Assembly (NCBI GenBank): GCA_022071955.1
Contig: JAJVIM010000015.1
Coordinates: forward strand, 205,331-269,330
DNA: 64,000 nucleotides
Direction of reading: 5' to 3'
Origin: Anaerolineae bacterium
Lineage (GTDB): Bacteria > Chloroflexota > Anaerolineae > 4572-78 > J111
In this document: one piece after another, positions 9,072-17,700 of the stretch
Numbering within the stretch: the stretch's first letter is position 1
Layout: each line of letters opens with the position of its first letter
Notes under the pieces: model-generated
The model's input: only the letters and a program-made list of their open reading frames with translations
Database searches by the model: none
What the model was told of the DNA's origin: nothing
Made by a program: the position numbers and the translations under genes

Positions 9072-10112
9072 TTATTCGGTCAATTTGGCGATGACCGGCA
9101 AAAAAATGCGCCAGCCGTCCGGCTCCGCCGAGGTGTTGGGCGCGGTATCAACCGGCCCGTGGAAGGTACTGACGCCGCTGGTGTCGATGTCTTCCAATTT
9201 GTAGTAGATAATGGCGCCGGTCTCGACGGCGGCGGTATCAAGATAGCTGTAGCCGGCCCCGCTCACCGCCTGGCCTTTGGCCGGGATGAGCGCCGGGTTG
9301 ACCCGGGTGTACGGCCCGGCCGGATCGGTGGCGCGGTACAGGTTGAAGCCGGCGTTGTCGATTTCCGTGCCGGTTTGCCAGGTAACGGTGACGCCGTCGC
9401 TGCCGGGCGTGGCCGTGAAATCGAGCAGGGTAATGGCGGTGGGGTCGCAATTATTGGCGTACCCCGGCGTCGGTGTTCTCTGGGTGTAGGTATCGGTGTT
9501 GCGCTGTCCGCCGGAACCATTGGGGCAGCGTTGATTGGAGTGGTGATCTTTATCTCCCTCCCCATTTTCGTTGACCTGGGATTGCCCGAAATTGAGTAAT
9601 TTCAGCAGCCCGGGGTCGGTTGAATCATCTGTGCCGTAACTGATTGCATCTATCAAGTTAGTGGTTGTTATGGGCGTATTATTCTGAAAATTTTGCTCAC
9701 TTCCAATATATAACGCCACCGCATCTGGCCCATTTTGCAGTTTATTTTTTGGAAAAACTAGGCCTACATTTGCAACAGAAATGTTTCCGAGGACGAAATA
9801 TCCCTCGTTATTGGTGCTTTTTCCAACTAGATCAAATACGAGATAGGATTTATCATCGTTGCCATTGAAAAAAACAACAACCAGACCATCGAGCGGTGTG
9901 TTACCTGTTCCGCCGTCGTAAAGTTCAACAAATTCCAGTTCATCCGTACTTGGTGTGTCGGAGTCGACTTCGTTGATGATGACTGATGTTGCCGGACTGT
10001 CCTGCACGGTGACGGGGTCGGTGTCGGCGCGGGCGGTGGCGGCAGCGGTAATGATGACGGCGGCAAGTAAGCCGGCCAGTGAATAGAGTACGAAGTTCTT
10101 TGCCTGAGGCAC
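9072..10112 (-). CDS. Secreted lamin-tail-domain protein with FnIII-like domain and LPxxxK-like tail
   Basis: 346 aa starting at GTG 10112, with GGGAGGG about 7 bases upstream. A hydrophobic signal (FVLYSLAGLLAAVIITAAA) ends in ATARA, a plausible signal peptidase I site. Residues about 42-160 match the lamin-tail domain pattern (VIINEVDSDTPSTDELEFVE, then LDGLVVVFFNGND). Residues about 225-330 look like a fibronectin III/Ig-like domain (ITLLDFTATPGSDGVTVTWQ, GTEIDNAGFNLYR). The C-terminus, WRIFLPVIAKLTE, is a variant of the LPLxxK tail seen on two other secreted proteins here. It is the last gene after the NRPS and PqqD genes. It is exported, with surface or extracellular DNA/polymer binding possible but unproven. 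Confidence 0.8.
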   Translation of the reverse strand: MPQAKNFVLYSLAGLLAAVIITAAATARADTDPVTVQDSPATSVIINEVDSDTPSTDELEFVELYDGGTGNTPLDGLVVVFFNGNDDKSYLVFDLVGKSTNNEGYFVLGNISVANVGLVFPKNKLQNGPDAVALYIGSEQNFQNNTPITTTNLIDAISYGTDDSTDPGLLKLLNFGQSQVNENGEGDKDHHSNQRCPNGSGGQRNTDTYTQRTPTPGYANNCDPTAITLLDFTATPGSDGVTVTWQTGTEIDNAGFNLYRATDPAGPYTRVNPALIPAKGQAVSGAGYSYLDTAAVETGAIIYYKLEDIDTSGVSTFHGPVDTAPNTSAEPDGWRIFLPVIAKLTE

Positions 10113-10145
10113 GATTTTTCCCTCCCAGTGGAAATGTTGGCGTTA

Positions 10146-10421
10146 TTAAGTTGTGGCTTGCAGTAGTTGTTTCTCGGCTAATTCGGCCAGCGTGTGGCGA
10201 ACACTGGCCTCCAGATCAAACTCCGGTGAGACGCCGTCAAACGCGGCCCGCAGCGACCGCGCTATGTCGGCCGGGGTGTGCCGGCCGTCGCACAGTTCCC
10301 AAATGTGGCGGGCGGTGGGGTTGAGCACGTGGATCGTCTGGCTCTCAACCCGGTAAAGGATAGTCTCGTCACCGGCTTCCTGGCTGATGATATCTGGTTT
10401 TTGGATAGGGTGTTGAATCAT
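10146..10421 (-). CDS. PqqD-family (RRE-like) small protein
   Basis: 91 aa, ATG at 10421 with AAGGAGC 6-8 bases upstream. The central VLNPTARHIWELCDG and PADIARSL motifs are the PqqD fold hallmarks (winged-helix-like peptide-recognition element). PqqD proteins deliver leader peptides to radical-SAM enzymes, and PqqD-like members also occur in exopolysaccharide-linked HPr-rel-A systems together with nucleotidyltransferases like those at 58-62 kb. No radical-SAM enzyme, precursor peptide or HprK-like kinase is visible next to it. It lies 128 bp after the NRPS and 33 bp before the LTD-protein gene. The fold assignment is firm; the role here is open. Confidence 0.82.
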   Translation of the reverse strand: MIQHPIQKPDIISQEAGDETILYRVESQTIHVLNPTARHIWELCDGRHTPADIARSLRAAFDGVSPEFDLEASVRHTLAELAEKQLLQATT

Positions 10422-10448
10422 AAAGCAGCTCCTTGGTTTATGGTTATT

Positions 10449-10549
10449 GAACCAAATATGCGTAATTCAGTTTAATTACCCCTCCCCCCTCTGGGGAGAA
10501 GGGGGTTGGGGGGGATGAGGGGCTAATTACGCATAATCGGTTATTGGGT
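10449..10549. repeat. C/G-rich palindromic intergenic repeat
   Basis: Between the NRPS and pqqD-like genes. TATGCGTAATT on the left and AATTACGCATA on the right bracket a CCCCTCCCCCC...GGGGAGAAGGGGGTTGGGGGG core. The same kind of core occurs in other spacers of the window (36.67, 36.77, 39.2, 40.2, 63.45 kb). There is no coding potential. A hairpin or G-rich structure at the RNA or DNA level is likely. Confidence 0.6.
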
Positions 10550-13500
10550 TTAATTTCCCTGCCGAGTAAGTGCATCGGCCTGCCGCAGGCTGTCATCGAG
10601 CGCGGCGGCCAGCGAGCGCAGGTGCGGTTCCTGCAAAATAGTGCCGTGGCTACCGCCGATCAGCCGGGTGTTTACCCCGCCGGCGGCCAGCCGACCCCAG
10701 CCCAATTGCGGATCGTGTGAATTGAGCAGCGACAGCCCGCGCACCCGGAACAGCGTGACCCGGCCAGGGTACGGCGGCGGGGTGTAGCGCAGCATCGCCC
10801 GCAGGTGGGTTTCCATCAGTGGCCGGCGGTGGTGGGGGATGTGGCCGGTTTCGTCCAGCACATCAGTTAAATTGAGCAGTTGGCCGCGCCCCAGTAAATT
10901 TTTGCCGGTCAGTCGCGCCCGGCGCGTGGCTCGCCGCAGCATCGGCCTAAAGCCCAGCCGCAGATAATCGCTCAGCCAATAGGGCAGGTTGCGAGCCATA
11001 TTGACCAGTTTGGCCGGCCAGCCGTTGTTGGTCATGCTCAGCGGCGCGTAGCCTTCCAGAATGGCCAGCAGGGCCACCGGTTCGTGCTGGGCGTGCAGTT
11101 GGCGGGCAACCTCATAGGCGACCACACCGCCAAAACAGTAGCCGCCCACAAAATAGGGGCCACCCGGCTGCACGCCGCGGATGGCCTGCACGTAGGCCGC
11201 GGCCATCTCCTCAACCCCGGTGTGGGGCGGGCCGGGGTCGTCGACGCCGCGAGCCACCAGCCCGTACACCGGCCGGGCGTCGGTTAGCAGGTGGGCCAGC
11301 CGGCCGTAATCCACCACCCCGCCGCCAAACCCATGCACCAAAAACAGCGGCGGCCGGCGATCGCCCGGTTTAATCAGCACCAGCGGCTGCCAGCCGGCGG
11401 ACGCGGATTTGCGGGCAATCACGCTGGCCAGCCTGGCCAGGGTGGGCTGCTCAAACAGGACGGCCAGCGGCGGTTTACTGCCAAAATGAGCCTCGATGGC
11501 GGCAAACAGGCGCACCGCCAGCAGCGAATGGCCGCCCAGCTCAAAAAAGTTGTCGCTGCGGCTCACCCGCTCCAACCCCAGCAGATTGGCCCAAATTTGG
11601 GCCAGGGTCTGCTCGGCGGCGGTTTGCGGCGGGTCAAACGTTGCCGCCGACTGGCCGGGCTGGTGCTGCGGCCGGGGCAGAGCGCCCACATCGAGTTTGC
11701 CGCTGGGGGTTAGCGGGAAGTGACTCACCGTGACCACGGCGGCGGGCAGCATATAATCCGGCAGAAGCGGCGCGAGGAACTCCCGAATTTCAGACAGGGT
11801 GGGCGCGGCCCGGTGGGGGACGATGTAGGCGACCAACTGGCGCTCGACGGCGGTGGATTCTACAGCAGCGACCACCGCCGCTTTGACTGCCGGGTGGCGG
11901 CGCAGCGTGGCTTCAACCTCGCCGGGTTCCACCCGAAAGCCGCGAATTTTGAGCTGGCGGTCGGCCCGGCCCAAAAATTCCAGCGTACCGTCTGCCCGAA
12001 AGCGGGCCAAATCACCGGTTTTGTAAAGGATGAGGGGTGAAGGATGAAGGATAAAGGATGAAGGCTGCGGGCTGAAGTCAGCCCGTTTTTCTTCCGCCTT
12101 CCACCTTTCACCTTCATCCTTCTGCCTTCCGCCTTCATCCTTAATAAATGGGTTGGGAACAAATTTTTCGGCGGTTAGCTCCGGGCGGTTGTGATAACCG
12201 TGCGCCAGCCCCGCCCCGCCAATATGCAGTTCGCCGGGGATGCCGATTGGCGCGGGTTGGCCGCACTCATCGAGCACGTAAATTTGGGTGTTGGCGATGG
12301 GCCGGCCAATCGGCGGCAGGGGCGGCCACAACTCCGGCGGGCCGGTCAGCGTGTGCGCTGTGACCACGTGGGTTTCGGTGGGGCCGTAATGGTTGTGCAG
12401 CGCCGCGCCGGGCAGCCGGCCAAACAGTCGGGCAATAGCCGGGGTGATCTGCAACTGCTCGCCGGCGGTGATGACTTCGGTGAGGGCCAGGGGCAGTTCC
12501 GGGGCGATGGCTGCGGCTTCGGCCAGGGCTTGCAGGGCGACAAACGGCAAAAAGAGGCGCTCGATGCGCCGCCGGGCGATGACGTTGAGCAGCGCTTCCG
12601 GGTTGCGGCGCTCGGCTGCCGGCAACAGCACCAGCGTGCCGCCCGCCTGCCATGTCGAAAAAATCTCCTGAAAGCTGACATCGAAGCTGAGCGGCGTGAA
12701 TTGGAGAGTGCGCCGCCCGGCCGGGTTGAGCTGGCTCTGCTGCCACTGGAGCAGGTTGAGCAGGGCGCGCTGCGGCAGCACCACCCCTTTGGGCTGGCCG
12801 GTTGAGCCGGAGGTGTACATAATGTAAAGCGGGTGGGCCGGCCCGCTGCGCAGGGGCGGCGGCTGGCTGCCGGTGGCCGGGGGAATATCGGCCGGGGTTA
12901 GCAGCCGGCCGGAAAAATCGGCAAATCGGCTTTTAAATTGAGGGCTGGCCAGCAGCAGCGGCGGCGCGGCGTCGGCCAGCATAAATTGCAGCCGGGCCGG
13001 CGGGTAGCCGGGATCGAGCGGCAGGCACGCGCCGCCGGCTTTAAGCACGGCCAGCAGGGCCACGGCCAGCTCCGGCGACGAATCCAGGCACAGGCCCACC
13101 GGTTCGCCGGGCTGCAGCCCCAGCCGGAGCAGGTGGTTGGCCAGCCGGTTGGCCAGCCGGTCAAGCTCGGTGTAAGTGAGCGATTCGCTGTCTGACTCAA
13201 CGGCGATGGCGGCGGGGGTGCGTTGGGCCTGGGCTTCAAAGAGCTGGTGGATGGCGGCCGCAGTTGGCGGCGGGGCGGCGGTGGCGTTCCAGTCAACCAG
13301 CAGGGTGTCGCGTTCGGCGGGAGTGAGCAGCGGCAGGTGAGCGATGGGCTGGTCGGGATGAGCCAGCAGTTCGGCCAGCAGGGTTTGGAAATGGCGCAGC
13401 AGCCGGGCGGCGCTGTCGGGCCGGAACAGATCGGTGTTGTACTCCAACTCCAGTTGCAGCGAATCGCCGGTGTCAACAACGGCCAAATGCAGCTCGAATT

Positions 13501-14731
13501 TGGCCGTGCCGCGCCGCACCGGCACTTCTTCAACCGAGAGGCCGGGCAGGGCCAGCCCCGAGGTTGAGTCATCCCAGTAGCTGAACATCACCTGGAACAG
13601 GGGGTTGCGGCTGAGGCTGCGCTCGGGCTGCAAGGTTTCAACCAGCCGTTCAAACGGAAGCTGCTGGTGCGCCAGCGCCTCAAGCGTGGTTTCTTTTACC
13701 TGTCCCACCAGCCAGCGAAAAGGCAACTCGCCGGCCAGCCGGGTGCGCAGCACCAGCGTGTTGGCAAAAAAGCCGACAACCTGCTCCAGTTCGGCCCGGT
13801 CGCGGTTGGCAATGGGCGTGCCGATGAGCAGATCGGTTTGGCCGGAGAGGCGGTATAGCAGGGCGTAAAATGCGGCCAGCAGCACCATGAACGGGGTGGC
13901 GTTTTGGTGACGGGCCAGTTGTTTGAGCGATTGGGTGAGCGCGGGGGGAACGGCGTCAAAATGGGAGTCGCCGGCAAAAGTTTGGGCGGCGGGGTGCGAA
14001 AAATCGGTGGGCAGCGCCAGCGGCGGCGAATCGGCCAGTTGGGTGCGCCAGTAAGCCAGATCGCCGGCCAGCAGCTCGGGGGTGAGGTGCTGCTGCTGCC
14101 ACGCGGCAAAATCGGGGTACTGCCGGAGCGGCTCGGGCAGGGGCGAAGGTTGGCCGGCGGCAAAAGCGGCGTACAGGCTGGCCAGCTCTCGCAGCAGCAG
14201 CCGCACCGACCAGCCATCGGCGGCGATGTGGTGGACAACCAGCAGCAGAATGTGTTCGGTTGGGGTAAGTTGGAACAGGCTGGCCCGCAGGAGGGGATCG
14301 CGGGCCAGGTTAAAGGGGCGCTGCGCGGCGGCGGCGCAGCGTTCGGCGGCCTCGGCGGCGCGGCTGGCCGGTGGCAGGTGCGCCAGCGAAATCAGCGGCA
14401 GGTCAACCGGCCCGGCAGGGGCGACGGTTTGCACCGGTTCGCCGTTGAGCACGGTAAAGGTGGTACGCAGGGCCGTGTGCCGCCGCAGCAGTTCTGACAG
14501 GCTGCGCCGGAGCGCGGCTTCGTTGAGCGGGCCGGCCAACCGGTAGGCCACCGGAATGTTGTAGGCCGGCCCGTGATTTTCAAGCTGGTCTAAAAACCAG
14601 AGGCGCTGCTGGGCAAACGATAGCGGGATGGTGTTGTATTGTGTCAGACCGGGGATTTCGGGCGGCGGCGAATTTTCTTCGGCCAGCAGGTAGGCCAGCA
14701 GTTCCAGATGGTCGGCTGATGGATCGGTCAA
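10550..14731 (-). CDS. Terminal NRPS, C-A-PCP-TE, predicted proline-activating
   Basis: 1393 aa. It starts at TTG 14731, three bases after the stop of the upstream NRPS; no ATG is available in frame. Condensation domain about 20-460 with active site HHIAADG; adenylation about 495-1000 with TSGSTGQPKG, YGPTET, YKTGDL and the A10 lysine in SGKLD; carrier protein near 1060 (DNFFELGGHSLLAV, Ser for phosphopantetheine); type I thioesterase from about 1130 with the nucleophile elbow GYCFGG near 1197. The TE elbow has Cys where most have Ser. Specificity residues read by alignment by eye are D-V-Q-L-I-A-H-V-V-K, the textbook proline code. About 40 extra residues encoded by a repeat sit at about 862-902, between A6 and A7. 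It should add the last residue and release the peptide. Confidence 0.93.
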   Translation of the reverse strand: MTDPSADHLELLAYLLAEENSPPPEIPGLTQYNTIPLSFAQQRLWFLDQLENHGPAYNIPVAYRLAGPLNEAALRRSLSELLRRHTALRTTFTVLNGEPVQTVAPAGPVDLPLISLAHLPPASRAAEAAERCAAAAQRPFNLARDPLLRASLFQLTPTEHILLLVVHHIAADGWSVRLLLRELASLYAAFAAGQPSPLPEPLRQYPDFAAWQQQHLTPELLAGDLAYWRTQLADSPPLALPTDFSHPAAQTFAGDSHFDAVPPALTQSLKQLARHQNATPFMVLLAAFYALLYRLSGQTDLLIGTPIANRDRAELEQVVGFFANTLVLRTRLAGELPFRWLVGQVKETTLEALAHQQLPFERLVETLQPERSLSRNPLFQVMFSYWDDSTSGLALPGLSVEEVPVRRGTAKFELHLAVVDTGDSLQLELEYNTDLFRPDSAARLLRHFQTLLAELLAHPDQPIAHLPLLTPAERDTLLVDWNATAAPPPTAAAIHQLFEAQAQRTPAAIAVESDSESLTYTELDRLANRLANHLLRLGLQPGEPVGLCLDSSPELAVALLAVLKAGGACLPLDPGYPPARLQFMLADAAPPLLLASPQFKSRFADFSGRLLTPADIPPATGSQPPPLRSGPAHPLYIMYTSGSTGQPKGVVLPQRALLNLLQWQQSQLNPAGRRTLQFTPLSFDVSFQEIFSTWQAGGTLVLLPAAERRNPEALLNVIARRRIERLFLPFVALQALAEAAAIAPELPLALTEVITAGEQLQITPAIARLFGRLPGAALHNHYGPTETHVVTAHTLTGPPELWPPLPPIGRPIANTQIYVLDECGQPAPIGIPGELHIGGAGLAHGYHNRPELTAEKFVPNPFIKDEGGRQKDEGERWKAEEKRADFSPQPSSFILHPSPLILYKTGDLARFRADGTLEFLGRADRQLKIRGFRVEPGEVEATLRRHPAVKAAVVAAVESTAVERQLVAYIVPHRAAPTLSEIREFLAPLLPDYMLPAAVVTVSHFPLTPSGKLDVGALPRPQHQPGQSAATFDPPQTAAEQTLAQIWANLLGLERVSRSDNFFELGGHSLLAVRLFAAIEAHFGSKPPLAVLFEQPTLARLASVIARKSASAGWQPLVLIKPGDRRPPLFLVHGFGGGVVDYGRLAHLLTDARPVYGLVARGVDDPGPPHTGVEEMAAAYVQAIRGVQPGGPYFVGGYCFGGVVAYEVARQLHAQHEPVALLAILEGYAPLSMTNNGWPAKLVNMARNLPYWLSDYLRLGFRPMLRRATRRARLTGKNLLGRGQLLNLTDVLDETGHIPHHRRPLMETHLRAMLRYTPPPYPGRVTLFRVRGLSLLNSHDPQLGWGRLAAGGVNTRLIGGSHGTILQEPHLRSLAAALDDSLRQADALTRQGN
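12024..12146. repeat. In-frame palindromic GGATGAAGG-type repeat inside NRPS A domain (third module)
   Basis: Purine-rich heptad/nonad repeats (GGATGAAGG variants) on one side and their complements (CCTTCATCC variants) on the other flank a perfect GGGCTGA-AG-TCAGCCC hairpin (12069-12084), continuing into CGTTTTTCTTCCGCC. The stretch is translated as a hydrophilic insert beginning IKDEGGRQKDEGERWKAEEK between EKFVPNPF and LYKTGDL. Canonical A domains have only a few residues here. Confidence 0.88.
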
Positions 14732-14734
14732 TGG

Positions 14735-17700
14735 TCAAAGTTTCTCCCTTTCGGTGCGTTTTTCCCGCAGGGCTTGCTGCACGGCGCTGGCCGGCATGGC
14801 CCGGATGCGGTTGTAGAGCCGGGCGATTTTTTCAAGCTGGGCCGGGTTGGGGTGCGTTTCGGTGACAGCGGCGGCAAATTCGGCCACGGTTGGCGCTTCA
14901 AAAATGCAGCGCAGCGGAATGTCGATATTGAATACCTGCCGGAGTTGGGTAATGAGCCGGGTGGCCAGCAGCGAATGGCCGCCCAAATCAAAGAAGTTCT
15001 CGTGCAGCCCCACCTGACGCAGCTCCAGCACATCGGCCCAAACCAGGGCGATGGCCTTTTCCAGCGGGTTTTGCGGCAGCAGGGAATCGGGCGGCGGCTG
15101 GCTGGTTGGCGATGCCGGTAATCCCTGCCGGTCGATTTTGCCGTTGGGGGTGAGCGGCAGCGCGGCCAGCGGGATGAACTGGCCGGGAATCATAAAATCG
15201 GGCAGCTTTTGTTTGAGAAAGGCGCGCAGTTCGGCGGGGGTGGGAGCGGGCTGCTGGCCGGGCAAAATGTAGGCCTCCAGTCGTTCCTGCCGGGCAGTAA
15301 CCACCGCGGTTTTGACGCCGGGGTGGCTTTGCAGCGCCGCTTCGATTTCGCCGGGTTCAATCCGGTAGCCGCGCAGCTTGAGTTGGTGGTCGAGTCGGCC
15401 CAAAAACTCAATCGAGCCGTCGGGCCGGTAGCGGGCCAGATCGCCGGTTTTGTAAAGGGTGAAGGATGAGGGCTGAGGGCTGACTTCAGCCCGTTTTTCT
15501 TCCGCCTTCTGCCTTCCACCTTCATCCTTAATAAAGGGGTTGGGGATGAATTTTTCGGCGGTCAGGTGGGGCCGGTTGATGTAGCCGCGAGCCAGGCCCG
15601 CGCCGCCAAGGTGCAGCTCGCCGGGCACGCCCACCGGCAGCGGCTGGCCGCGCCGGTCTAAAATGTGGCAGGTGGTGTTGGGCAGCGGGCGGCCAATCAC
15701 CGGCAGTTCGGACTGGGCGTTGATGTGGCAGACCACCGAATCGACGGCGCATTCGGTCAGGCCGTACATATTGTAAAACTGGGTGGCAGTGGCCCGGCGC
15801 AACTGTTGCCAGGTGTGGGGGTCGATGGCTTCGCCGCCAACGAGCGCCAGTTTGGGCCGCCAGCCTGGCCGGTCGAGCAGACCGGCAGCCAGCAGCAACT
15901 TAAGCTGCGACGGCACGCAGTCAAAGCCATCGATCTGTTGCTGTTTCAAAAAATCGAGCAGCGCGCCGCCGTCGTGGCGGATGGCTTGCGGTACCACCAC
16001 CAGCGTGTGGCCGTAGGCCAGCATGCCCAACTGCTGGATGGAGGCGTCAAAGGCCAGCGGCGCGTTAACGGTGATGCGCAACGGCGCGACGCTGTGCCGG
16101 GCGTAAATAACCTGTTGCAAACTGTGGATCAGGTTGCCCAGTGCCTGCTGCTCGATCATTGCGCCTTTGGGCTGGCCGGTAGAGCCGGAGGTGTAAAGGA
16201 TGTAGGCCAGTTGTTGGGGCGAGATGTCGCCGGGCAGGTTATCGGCTGGCAGGCCGGCATCGGGTTGAAGTTCGGCCACAGCGGCCGGGCCGGCGCTGAA
16301 TTTGGCCCGCAGGTGGGGCTGGGTGAGCACCACCGGGATGGCGGTATTGGCCAAAATGTAGTCGAGCCGCTCGGCGGGGTAGGCGGGATCCAGCGGCACG
16401 TAGGCCCCGCCGGCTTTGAGGATGGCCAGCAGGCCGGCCACCATATCAACGGAGCGTTCGGCGCACAGGCCGACCGGCGTTTCCGGGCCAACGCCCAGCG
16501 TTTGCAGGTGACGGGCCAGCCGGTTGGCCTGCTGGTTCAACTGCCGGTAGGTCACCTGTTCGCCGGCGCAGACCACGGCGACAGCCTCCGGGGCGCGCTC
16601 AACCTGGGCCTCAAACAGCCGGTGAAAGACGCAGCCGCCGGCAAAGTTGGCGGCGGTGTCGTTCCAGTGGCGCAACTGTAGCTCTTCGGTAGGGGAGAGC
16701 AGCGGCGCGCCGGCCACAGGCAGAGCCGGATTGTCGGCAAATGCGGCCAGCAGTCTTTCAAAATGGACGGCCAGCCGGGCCACGTCGGCCGGGTCAAACA
16801 GGTCGGTGTTGTAGACAAAGTGTCCGGAAAGCCCGGTTGGGGTGTCCCACAAATACAATTCCAGATCAAAACGGACGGCGCACGGTTCGATGGGCAGCGG
16901 GGTGACGGCCAACTCCGGCAGGGCTAACTGCTGGTCGGCCGCATCTTGCAGGGTAAACGTAATCTGGAACAGCGGCGAGCTGTCGGTGGTGCGGGCCGGC
17001 TGGAGAATTTCGACCACTTTTTCAAACGGCAAATCCTGGTGGGCCTGCGCCGTCCGCAGCGAATCGCGCACGGTTTGCAGCAGTTCGGCAAAGGTTGCTT
17101 CGGCAGCAAACCGGCTGCGCACCGGCAGCATATTAACCAGCAGGCCGATGACGTGCTCAAGTTCCGGGCGGCTGCGGTTGGCCGCCGGCACGCCAACAAC
17201 CAGATCGGTTTGATCGGTGTAGCGGAAAAGCAGCACTTTAAACGCCGCCAGCAGGATGGCAAAGAGCGTGGCGTTGTGGCAGCGGGCCAGATGACGCAGG
17301 GCGTCGGCCAGATCGGCGTTAATTTGCAGCGGCTGGCGGCGGCCGTTGAATGTTTGGGTTGGCGGCCGCTGGCGGCTGATGGGCAGGCTGAGCTGGCCCG
17401 GCGCGCCGGCAAGCTGTTTGGCCCAAAAATCGGTCAGCGGGAAAATGTGACTGCTATCGAGCAGGTTGCGCTGCCATGCGGCAATGTCGGCGTACTGCAC
17501 GGCCAGCGCGGGCAGCGCCGCATCGCCGCCGGCGGTGTGGGCCTGATACAGCGCCGCCAGTTCGCGCTGAAACACCGCCAACGACCAGCCATCGAAAATG
17601 ATGTGGTGGAAGATGAAGTACAAAATGTGGGCGTTGGGAGCCAGTTGCAACAGCCCCACCCGCCACAGCGGGCCGCGGGCCAGGTTGAACGGGGCAAACG

